Origin: Penium margaritaceum
Taxonomy: Eukaryota > Streptophyta > Zygnematophyceae > Desmidiales > Peniaceae
Reading direction: 5' to 3'
Length of the DNA: 31,923 nt
Assembly: GCA_023375785.1 (NCBI GenBank)
Contig: SZWC01001200.1
Span: 100,685-132,607, forward strand
A program made the position numbers and the translations under genes. The notes under the pieces were generated by a model. That model had not been told where the DNA came from. It did not search any database and worked only from the letters and a program-made list of their open reading frames with translations. Each line of letters begins with the position of its first letter. The stretch's first letter is position 1. Shown here one piece after another: positions 1 through 8,816 of this stretch.

Positions 1-430
1 ACGGAGTGGTACAAACTGGTCGTGGATTGGTGCAACTGGTTGCGGAGTGCTGCAAACGGGTTGCGGAGTGGTGCGACCTGGTTGTGGAGTGGTGCGAACT
101 GGTTGCGGAATTGTGCAAACTGGTTGCTGAGTGGTGCGAACTGGTTGCGGAGTGGTGCGAATTGTTTGCAGAGTGGTGCGAACTGGTTGCGGAGTTGTGC
201 GAACTGGTTGGAGAGTGATGCGAACCGGTTGTGGAGTGGTACAAATTCGTTTCAGAGTGGTGTGAACTGGTTGCAGAGTGGTGCAAACTGGTTGCAGAGT
301 GGTGCGAACTGGATGCGGAGTGGTGCGAGCTGGTTGCGGTGTGCTGCAAAATGGTTTTAGAGTGGTGCGAACTGGTTGCGGAGTGGTGCGAACTGGTTAC
401 GGAGTGGTGCGAACTGGCTGCGGAGTGGTG

Positions 431-891
431 CGAACGGGTTGCGGAGTGGTGCGAACTGGTTGCGGAGTGGTACGAACTCGTTGCGGATTGGTGCGAACTG
501 GTTGCGGAGTGGTGCGAACGGGTTGCGGAGTGGTGCGAACTGGTTGCGGAGTGGTACGAACTCGTTGCGGATTGGTGCGAACTGGTTGCGGAGTGGTGCG
601 AACGGGTTGCGGAGTGGTGCGAACTGGTTGCGGAGTGGTACGAACTCGTTGCGGATTGGTGCGAACTGGTTGCGGAGTGGTGCGAACGGGTTGCGGAGTG
701 GTGCGAACTGGTTGCGGAGTGGTACGAACTCGTTGCGGATTGGTGCGAACTGGTTGCGGAGTGGTGCGAACGGGTTGCGGAGTGGTGCGAACTGGTTGCG
801 GAGTGGTACGAACTCGTTGCGGATTGGTGCGAACTGGTTGCGGAGTGGTGCGAACGGGTTGCGGAGTGGTGCGAACTGGTTGCGGAGTGGT
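431..891. repeat. 84-bp higher-order repeat, about 5.5 copies
   Basis: Four 21-bp units with characteristic variants (CGAACGGG, CGAACTGG, ACGAACTCG, GCGGATTGG) recur as a block. The diagnostic CGAACGGG lies at 431, 515, 599, 683, 767 and 851, exactly 84 bp apart. Copies look identical by eye. The sixth copy breaks down near 892, where GCGAGCTGG appears instead of ACGAACTCG. This indicates a recent local amplification of a four-monomer block. Confidence 0.95.
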
Positions 892-1612
892 GCGAGCTGG
901 TTGCGGAGTGGTGCGAACTGGTTGCGGAGTGGTGCCAACTGGTTGAGGAGTGGTGGGAACTGGTTGCGGAGTCATTTGAACTGGTTGCAGTGTGGTGTGA
1001 ACTGGTTGCGGAGTGGTACTAACTGGTTGTGGAGTTGTGCGAACTGGATGGGGAGTGGTGCGAACTGGCTGCGTAGTGGTGCGGAATGGTTGCGGAGTTT
1101 TGCAAACTGGTTGCAGAGTGGTGCAAAAGGGTAGCGGAGTGGTCCGAACTAGTTGCGGAGTGGTGCGAACTGGTCACAGAGTGGTGAGAACTTGCTGCGG
1201 AGTGGTGGGAACTGGTTGCCGAGTGGTGCGAACTGGTTGCCGTGTGGTGCGAACTGGTTGCGGAATGGTGCAAACTGGTTACGGAGTGGTGCGAACTGGT
1301 TGCGGAGTGGTCCGATCTGGTTGTGGAGTGGTGGGAACTAGTTGCGGAGTGCTGAAAACTGGTTGCGGAGTAGTGCAAACTGGTTGTGGAGTGGTGCGAA
1401 TTGTTTGCGGAGTGGTGCAAACTGGTTGCGGGGTGGTGCTAACTGGTTGCAGACATTTGCAAACCGGTTATGGAGTGGTGCAAACTGGTTTCGCAGTGGT
1501 GTGAACTGGTCGCGGAGTGGTGCAAACTGGTTGCCGAGTGGTACGAACAAGCTACAGAGTGGTGCGAACTGGTTGCCGAGTGGTGCAAACTGGTTGCGGA
1601 ATGGTGCAAACT

Positions 1613-3988
1613 GGTTGCGGAGTGATGCAAACTAGATGCAGAGTGGTGCGAACTGGTCATGGAGTGGTACGAACTGGTTGCGGAGTGGTGCGTACTGGTT
1701 GCGAAGTGCTGCGAACTGGTTGCGGAATTGTGTGAACTGGTTGCAGAGTGGTGCAAACGGGTTGCGGAGTGATGCAAACTAGATGCAGAGTGGTGCGAAC
1801 TGGTCATGGAGTGGTACGAACTGGTTGCGGAGTGGTGCGTACTGGTTGCGAAGTGCTGCGAACTGGTTGCGGAATTGTGTGAACTGGTTGCAGAGTGGTG
1901 CAAACGGGTTGCGGAGTGATGCAAACTAGATGCAGAGTGGTGCGAACTGGTCATGGAGTGGTACGAACTGGTTGCGGAGTGGTGCGTACTGGTTGCGAAG
2001 TGCTGCGAACTGGTTGCGGAATTGTGTGAACTGGTTGCAGAGTGGTGCAAACGGGTTGCGGAGTGATGCAAACTAGATGCAGAGTGGTGCGAACTGGTCA
2101 TGGAGTGGTACGAACTGGTTGCGGAGTGGTGCGTACTGGTTGCGAAGTGCTGCGAACTGGTTGCGGAATTGTGTGAACTGGTTGCAGAGTGGTGCAAACG
2201 GGTTGCGGAGTGATGCAAACTAGATGCAGAGTGGTGCGAACTGGTCATGGAGTGGTACGAACTGGTTGCGGAGTGGTGCGTACTGGTTGCGAAGTGCTGC
2301 GAACTGGTTGCGGAATTGTGTGAACTGGTTGCAGAGTGGTGCAAACGGGTTGCGGAGTGATGCAAACTAGATGCAGAGTGGTGCGAACTGGTCATGGAGT
2401 GGTACGAACTGGTTGCGGAGTGGTGCGTACTGGTTGCGAAGTGCTGCGAACTGGTTGCGGAATTGTGTGAACTGGTTGCAGAGTGGTGCAAACGGGTTGC
2501 GGAGTGATGCAAACTAGATGCAGAGTGGTGCGAACTGGTCATGGAGTGGTACGAACTGGTTGCGGAGTGGTGCGTACTGGTTGCGAAGTGCTGCGAACTG
2601 GTTGCGGAATTGTGTGAACTGGTTGCAGAGTGGTGCAAACGGGTTGCGGAGTGATGCAAACTAGATGCAGAGTGGTGCGAACTGGTCATGGAGTGGTACG
2701 AACTGGTTGCGGAGTGGTGCGTACTGGTTGCGAAGTGCTGCGAACTGGTTGCGGAATTGTGTGAACTGGTTGCAGAGTGGTGCAAACGGGTTGCGGAGTG
2801 ATGCAAACTAGATGCAGAGTGGTGCGAACTGGTCATGGAGTGGTACGAACTGGTTGCGGAGTGGTGCGTACTGGTTGCGAAGTGCTGCGAACTGGTTGCG
2901 GAATTGTGTGAACTGGTTGCAGAGTGGTGCAAACGGGTTGCGGAGTGATGCAAACTAGATGCAGAGTGGTGCGAACTGGTCATGGAGTGGTACGAACTGG
3001 TTGCGGAGTGGTGCGTACTGGTTGCGAAGTGCTGCGAACTGGTTGCGGAATTGTGTGAACTGGTTGCAGAGTGGTGCAAACGGGTTGCGGAGTGATGCAA
3101 ACTAGATGCAGAGTGGTGCGAACTGGTCATGGAGTGGTACGAACTGGTTGCGGAGTGGTGCGTACTGGTTGCGAAGTGCTGCGAACTGGTTGCGGAATTG
3201 TGTGAACTGGTTGCAGAGTGGTGCAAACGGGTTGCGGAGTGATGCAAACTAGATGCAGAGTGGTGCGAACTGGTCATGGAGTGGTACGAACTGGTTGCGG
3301 AGTGGTGCGTACTGGTTGCGAAGTGCTGCGAACTGGTTGCGGAATTGTGTGAACTGGTTGCAGAGTGGTGCAAACGGGTTGCGGAGTGATGCAAACTAGA
3401 TGCAGAGTGGTGCGAACTGGTCATGGAGTGGTACGAACTGGTTGCGGAGTGGTGCGTACTGGTTGCGAAGTGCTGCGAACTGGTTGCGGAATTGTGTGAA
3501 CTGGTTGCAGAGTGGTGCAAACGGGTTGCGGAGTGATGCAAACTAGATGCAGAGTGGTGCGAACTGGTCATGGAGTGGTACGAACTGGTTGCGGAGTGGT
3601 GCGTACTGGTTGCGAAGTGCTGCGAACTGGTTGCGGAATTGTGTGAACTGGTTGCAGAGTGGTGCAAACGGGTTGCGGAGTGATGCAAACTAGATGCAGA
3701 GTGGTGCGAACTGGTCATGGAGTGGTACGAACTGGTTGCGGAGTGGTGCGTACTGGTTGCGAAGTGCTGCGAACTGGTTGCGGAATTGTGTGAACTGGTT
3801 GCAGAGTGGTGCAAACGGGTTGCGGAGTGATGCAAACTAGATGCAGAGTGGTGCGAACTGGTCATGGAGTGGTACGAACTGGTTGCGGAGTGGTGCGTAC
3901 TGGTTGCGAAGTGCTGCGAACTGGTTGCGGAATTGTGTGAACTGGTTGCAGAGTGGTGCAAACGGGTTGCGGAGTGATGCAAACTAGT
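1613..3988. repeat. 147-bp higher-order repeat, 16 copies
   Basis: Seven 21-bp units form a block marked by AACTAGATGCAGAG, GGTCATGGAG, GTGCGTACTGG, GAAGTGCTGC, GGAATTGTGTG and AAACGGG. The ACTAG word lies at 1631, 1778, 1925 and onward to 3836 and 3983; 3983 minus 1631 is 2352, or 16 x 147. The copies I compared base by base are identical, and the minus-strand reading frame gives an unchanged 49-residue unit throughout. The run ends where ACTAGATGCAGAG becomes ACTAGTTGCGGAG at 3985-3997. Confidence 0.96.
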
Positions 3989-4065
3989 TGCGGAGTGGTG
4001 CGAACTGGTTACGGAGTGGTGCAAACTGGTTGCGGAGTGGTGCAAACTGGTTGCGGAGTGGTGCA

Positions 4066-4137
4066 AACGGGTTGCGGAGTGATGCAAACTAGATGCGGAG
4101 TGGTGCGAACTGGTCATGGAGTGGTACGAACTGGTTG
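4066..4137. repeat. Outlying relic of the 147-bp HOR
   Basis: Just past the homogeneous HOR run, the series GATGCAAACTAGATGC, GCGAACTGGTCATGG and TGGTACGAACTGG reappears once, with the ACTAG word at 4088 (105 bp, or five units, after the last one). It has diverged (GCGGAG for GCAGAG, TTGCCGAG for TTGCGGAG). A further weak echo (GGTCATGCAGTGGTACG) lies near 4364. These look like older or partial HOR copies at the array shoulder. Confidence 0.7.
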
Positions 4138-5685
4138 CCGAGTGGTGCGAACTGGTTGCCGAGTGGTGCGAACTGGTTGCGGAGTGGTGCGAACTTGTTG
4201 CGGAGTGGTGCAAACTGGTTACGGAGTGGTGCGAACTGGTTGCGGAGAGGTGCGAACTGGTTGCGGAGTGGTGGGACCTGGTTGCTGGGTGCTGCGAACT
4301 GGTTGCGGAGTTGTGCGAACTGGTTTCACAGTGGTGCGAATTGTTTGCGGAGTGGTGCGAACTGGTCATGCAGTGGTACGAACTGGTTGATGACAGATGC
4401 GAACTGGTTACGGAGTGGTGCAAACTGGTTTCAGAGTGGTGTGAACTGGTTGCGGAGTTGTGCGAACTGGTTGCTGAGTGGTGCAAACTGGTTGCAGACT
4501 GGTGCGAGCTTGTTGCGGTGTGGTGCGAACTGGCACTTACACGTAGTTACACATACTTATACACACTAACACATACTTACACGCACTAACACGCACATTC
4601 AAGTTCTTACACGTACTTACACACAGATATACATTCTTACTCGTACGTATATGCACTTACAAGTACTTGCACACATTGGCACACGCTTGCGTGCTTTTGC
4701 ACGTACGTACACGCAGTTACAAGCACTTGCACACACTTACACACACTTGTATGCACTTACACGCACTTACACACACTTACACACAAGCACTTACACGCAC
4801 GCACTTACACACACTCACACGCACTTACACTCACTTTTACGCACTTACACGCAATTACACACACATACACAAACTTACATCTTCTTATACGCACTAACAC
4901 AAACTTACACGCACTTACACGCACTTACACCCACTTGCACACACTAGCACACACTTGACGCACTTACAAGCACTTACACATACTTACACATACTTACACA
5001 CACTTACACGTTCTTACGCATACTGACACCCACTTATACACACTTACACGTACTTACACGCACTTACATGCACTTACACACACTTATACGCACTTACACG
5101 TTCTTACATGTATTCATACGCACTTACATGTACTTACACGCACTTACACACACTTACACGCACCTACATGTACGTACAAACACTTACACACACTTACATG
5201 CACTTACACGCACTTACACGCACTTACACGCACTCACATATACTTACATGCACTTACACATACTTACACATTCTTACACGTACTTACATGTACTTACACG
5301 CACTTATACACACTTACACGCACTTACACACACTTACACACACTTACACGCACTTACACACACTTACACACGCTTACACACACTTACACACACTTATTCA
5401 CACTTACACGCTCTTACATGCACTTACATGTACTTACACACACTTGCACGTACGTATACGCACTTACACGTACTAACAAGCACTTATACACACTTAGATA
5501 CACTTACATGCACTTACACGTACTTACACACACTTACATGCACTTTTACGCACTTACACACACTTACGCGCACTTATACATACTTATGCGCACTTACGCA
5601 CACTTACGCACACTTATGCATACTTACACGTACCGACACACACTTACACGCAGTTACAGGCACTTGTAGGCACTTACACACACTT

Positions 5686-5703
5686 ACACACACACACACA
5701 CAC
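5686..5703. repeat. Short (AC)n microsatellite
   Basis: Eighteen bases of pure AC dinucleotide inside the 10-bp array. The 10-bp register of CACTTA changes here, so it marks a slippage event. Confidence 0.8.
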
Positions 5704-7616
5704 GTACTGACATGTACTTATACAAACTTAGACGTACTTACACGTGCTTACACACAATTACATGCACTTACACACAATTACACGCACTTAAATACACTTA
5801 CACGTACTTCCACGCACTTGTGTATACAAAAACACACTTACACACACTTACACACACTTGCACGCACTTACACGCAGTTACACGTACATACACACACTTA
5901 CACGTACTTACACGCACTTACACGCACTTACATACACTTACACGTACTTACACGTACTTTTACACTTACACACACTTACACGTACTTACATGTACTTACA
6001 CGCAGCTACACACACTTACACGTACTTACACGTACTTACACGCACTGACATGCACTTACATGTAGTTACACGCACTTACACGCACTTACACGCACCTACG
6101 CGCACTTCCACATACTTATACGCACTTACACAAAGTTACACGCAGTTACATGCAGTTACACGCAGTAACATACACTTATACGTACTTACACGCAATTACA
6201 CGCACTTAGACACACATATACGTACTTACATGTACTTGCATGCACTTACACGCACCTACACATACTTACACACACTTATACATACTTACACGCATTTACA
6301 CACACTTTTACGCACTTACACGTATTTACAATCACTTACGTACACTTACGGAAACGTACACACACTTACACATACTTACACGTACTTGCACACACTTGCA
6401 TGTACTTACATGCACTTACACACATTTACACTCAGTTACACGCACTTACACGCACTTACACGCACTTACACATACTTACACGTACTTAAACGCACTTACA
6501 CCCAGTTACACGTACTTACAAGTACTTACACGTACTTACATGTACTTACACGCACATACACGCACTTACACACACTAATACATACTTACGCACACGTACA
6601 GCCACATACACGCACTTACATGCAATTACACACACGTATACGTACTTACACACACTTACACGCACTTATACGTACTTATAAGTATGTACACGCACTAAAA
6701 CGCACTTACGCGTACTTACATGCACTTATACACACTTACAAGTACTTACACGTACATACACATGCTCACACGATTTTACACAAACTTACACACACTTACA
6801 TGCACGTACACGCTCTTACACGTACTTATACGCACTTACATGCATTTTCAAGCACTTACACGTACTTACACGCACGTACATGCACTAACACGCACTTACA
6901 CGTACTTACACGTACTTACACACACTTACATGCACTTATACAGAGTTATGCACAGTTACATGCAGTTACATGCACCTACACGCACTTACACGCACTTACA
7001 CACACTTACATGCACTTAAACGCACTTACACGCACTTACATGCACTTACGCTTTTATTTTTATACGCACTTACATGCAGTTACTCACACTGACACGCACT
7101 TACACGCACTTACAAGCAGTTACACATACGTACACGCACGTATACGCACTTACACGTACTTACACGCATTTACACGTACTCACACGTACTTACACATACT
7201 TACACGTAGTTACACATACCTACATGCACTTACACAGAGTTACACCCACTTACATGCAATTACATGCACTTAAACACACTTACACGGACTAAAACGCACT
7301 TACATCAGTTACAAGTACTTACACGCACTTACACGTACTTACACGCACTAACATGCACTTACACGCATGTACACGCACTTACATGCACTTAGACGTACTT
7401 ACACGCACTTACTCGCACTTACACGTAGTTACACGCACTTACACGCAGTTACACACACTTACACGTACTTACATGCACTTGTATATAGTTACACATACTT
7501 ACACACACTTACACACACTTACACGGACTAACACGTGCTTATACACACTTACACATACTTAAACACACTTATACGCACTTACACGTACTTACACGCACTT
7601 ACACACACTTACACGC

Positions 7617-7621
7617 AGTTT
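7617..7621. repeat. AGTTT, left copy of possible target-site duplication
   Basis: AGTTT directly flanks the retrotransposon fragment on the left and recurs at 8812-8816 on the right. Removing one copy plus the insert leaves GCAGTTTACACGCACTTA, which is plausible 10-bp array sequence with one extra T. Ty1/copia integrases usually make 5-bp duplications, but five bases could also be chance or microhomology. Confidence 0.4.
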
Positions 7622-7640
7622 CACACACTGCTGGTGTGTG
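7622..7640. other. Short inverted repeat at the left end of the insert
   Basis: CACACAC (7622-7628) pairs with GTGTGTG (7634-7640) around a 5-nt loop, exactly at the boundary between satellite and retrotransposon sequence. It could form a hairpin and may have helped define the breakpoint. Part of it may simply be the retroelement's own Thr-His codons. Confidence 0.5.
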
Positions 7641-7878
7641 TAATTGCTGCGAGGATAACTTCTGTAGTTCCTTCATGAGCTTCTGTGTCCAGTGTTGGTA
7701 AAATGGTAAGGTTGCCCTCCCTCTTGGCTTCCGCCACAGTTTTGCCACCCTTGGCATAGATCCTGCAGCTTTTATCTGCTTCAAAGATGATTTGGTAGCC
7801 TTTGTCGTTAAGTCTGGTAACAGACAGAAGATTTGCTGCAAAATCTGGCACAATTAGGACGTCAGAAAAAGTACATTA

Positions 7879-8055
7879 TACCACTTTGCCTTCAAAAGAG
7901 ATAGAAACTCGTACTGTCTCGGCACCAGTGGCAGTGATAATGCGGCCATCACCAAGCTGCACTGGCTTGGGTTTTTTGAACTTTTTGAAATCCACAAACC
8001 AAGTGCGATTGCAGGTCATGTGGCGGGTGCTGCCAGAATCAAGAATCCAGGCAAG
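7879..8055 (-). other. Retrotransposon aspartic protease domain
   Basis: The AWILDSGSTRHMT motif contains the catalytic DSG triad (Asp codon 8040-8038), followed by W-F and a Lys-rich segment, then VQLGDGRI and a G-x-E-T-V-R-V strand. This is the copia-type protease pattern (W-x-LDSGAS-x-HMT ... LGDG). The domain looks complete in its core but is cut by TAA at 7878-7876. Confidence 0.88.
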
Positions 8056-8400
8056 GATGTCGGCAGCAAGTATGAAGGCACTATCAATGGTGCACAACGC
8101 CAGTTCTTCCATGATGAAGTCAGTAGTATTGGATGATGGTTGCTGGGTTGAATTTGACAGGGATGGAGCTTTTGGTGTGTTATCGACAGAGGGGATGAAG
8201 TTGATTGCTGTGTTGCTTTCCCCACTGGTTTGATGTCCAATAGCCTCCATTTGATGCATGAGTTGTGACCATCCTTGAAACATCTGCGTCATCATCTGTT
8301 GCAAGTTTCCAAGGAGACTGGAGTCTGCTTGTGCTGATGACGGTTCAGTTGTGAGAAGCGCATGTTGCGGAGCTGGAAAGCGCGGTCGTCGCGGTTCATC

Positions 8401-8442
8401 ACAATATCTGTTCAAGTGTCCAGACTGCTGGCAGTTCCAGCA
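8401..8442 (-). other. CCHC zinc-knuckle motif of gag
   Basis: The translation CWNCQQSGHLNRYC fits C-X2-C-X4-H-X4-C exactly, the retroelement nucleocapsid zinc knuckle. It is followed by a basic stretch (EPRRPR). All four metal ligands are intact even though the surrounding frame carries two stops. Confidence 0.92.
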
Positions 8443-8811
8443 CTTTCCATGTTCAAAGCCTTTGCTGCCTGGTGAACCAGGTGGGATAATGCCGCTTTGA
8501 GAGTGGAGCCACTGAGGAGGTTGTGAGGAAAAATGGGAATTTGCAATTCCTCCTTGTCCATGGCCTTGAAACCTGGGCTGATGGTTGGCATGGTTTTGAT
8601 GTCATATCCTGGATGCCAGAGCTGCTTCAATGCCATCTGGAGATTTGAGATGTTTTTCTTTGGTGCACAATAGGGTCTCACAAGCACGGTCAAGTGTTTG
8701 TTGGTATGCTCCAATTGGTGCTGGTACTTGTGCCGGTGCTGCTGGAGCTCCTTGATTTGCATTAGCTCTTGCTTGTCCTCCTGGCGCTGGCAAGAGTGTG
8801 GCTGCTTCAAG

Positions 8812-8816
8812 AGTTT
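8812..8816. repeat. AGTTT, right copy of possible target-site duplication
   Basis: Matches the AGTTT on the left flank. The 10-bp satellite resumes immediately (ACACGCACTTACATG). Confidence 0.4.

Larger units (their letters stand above)
1..4533. repeat. 21-bp satellite array
   Basis: Tandem array of a 21-bp unit made of two similar halves, GTGGTGCGAAC (11 bp) and TGGTTGCGGA (10 bp). After a 1-bp deletion near position 34, the CGAAC/CAAAC word falls on the same 21-bp register at every point I checked: 53, 431, 977, 1124, 1628, 4400 and 4526. That is about 213 units with no net indel. Units differ mainly by substitutions such as GCGAAC to GCAAAC or GTGAAC, and TTGCGG to TTGCAG or TTGTGG. The array starts before the window and ends abruptly at 4533. 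I see no gene inside. The unit is a multiple of 3 and poor in stop codons, so several frames stay open at once. Confidence 0.97.
4534..7621 (+). repeat. 10-bp satellite array, left block
   Basis: Tandem array of ACTTACACGC (10 bp) and its variants, read on the plus strand. The common alternatives change the final CG to CA or TG, or the following C to T (CGTACTTAC). It begins directly after the 21-bp array with no intervening sequence and continues to the retrotransposon fragment. Long stretches hold the 10-bp phase, with occasional slips such as a short (CA)n run near 5686-5703. The plus strand has very little G. All three plus frames are open only because the unit lacks stops on that strand; the minus strand carries TAA in every unit. 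I see no gene in it. Confidence 0.97.
7622..8811 (-). mobile_element. Truncated Ty1/copia-type retrotransposon fragment
   Basis: About 1.19 kb of non-satellite sequence embedded in the 10-bp array. Read on the minus strand, it carries a gag tail, a CCHC zinc knuckle, a copia aspartic protease and the start of the protease-integrase linker, in that order, which is the order in Ty1/copia gag-pol. The gag N-terminus, integrase core, reverse transcriptase, RNase H and both LTRs are absent. Neither end looks like an LTR end (TG...CA). Both ends pass straight into satellite of the same type and orientation, so the fragment entered a pre-existing array or was carried along in its rearrangement. Confidence 0.9.
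7621..8814 (-). pseudogene. Broken copia gag-pol fragment (gag tail, zinc knuckle, protease)
   Basis: One continuous minus-strand frame of about 398 codons. In order: an Ala/Pro/Gln-rich gag segment; an in-frame TGA at 8604-8602; a Gln/Gly/Pro-rich stretch; a CX2CX4HX4C knuckle (8442-8401); a Gln/Met- and Ser/Thr-rich linker; an aspartic protease with WILDSGSTRHMT (active-site Asp codon 8040-8038) and the downstream VQLGDG strand; an in-frame TAA at 7878-7876; then VPDFAANLLSV and the beta-rich linker that precedes the pre-integrase domain in copia Pol. The frame closes at a TGA (7623-7621) on the satellite junction. The knuckle binds RNA in gag; the protease matures the polyprotein. Both stops lie in the conserved frame and there is no frameshift, so decay is by substitution. 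There is no promoter or start context, so it is not expected to be functional. Family assignment is strong; host lineage is unresolved. Confidence 0.88.

Noticed and set aside
1439..4486. A 1015-codon open frame on the minus strand (Ser/His/Thr heptad repeat)
   Set aside because: The 21-bp unit is a multiple of three and lacks stops in most frames, so several frames on both strands are open over the same DNA. There is no non-repetitive domain, signal peptide, intron or promoter, and the same frame is closed by TAG at 1441-1439 and 1021-1019. Composition explains it.
1..4533. CENP-B box in the 21-bp satellite
   Set aside because: The minus strand repeats TTCGCACCACTCCGC, matching 7 of the 9 core positions of the CENP-B box (TTCGnnnnAnnCGGG), but it fails two G positions in every unit. 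CENP-B itself is established mainly in mammals. I treat it as a coincidence unless centromere data say otherwise.
7802..8233. A 143-codon plus-strand frame opposite the protease
   Set aside because: It is antisense to a frame with clear protease motifs and has no recognisable domain.
8412..8810. A 132-codon minus-strand frame overlapping the gag tail
   Set aside because: The zinc knuckle, protease and linker all lie in another minus frame, which also continues upstream here. The alternative frame contains no domain and only spans the TGA at 8604-8602.
7622..8811. Complete or active LTR retrotransposon
   Set aside because: No LTRs, primer-binding site, polypurine tract, integrase, RT or RNase H can be found, and two in-frame stops interrupt the frame.
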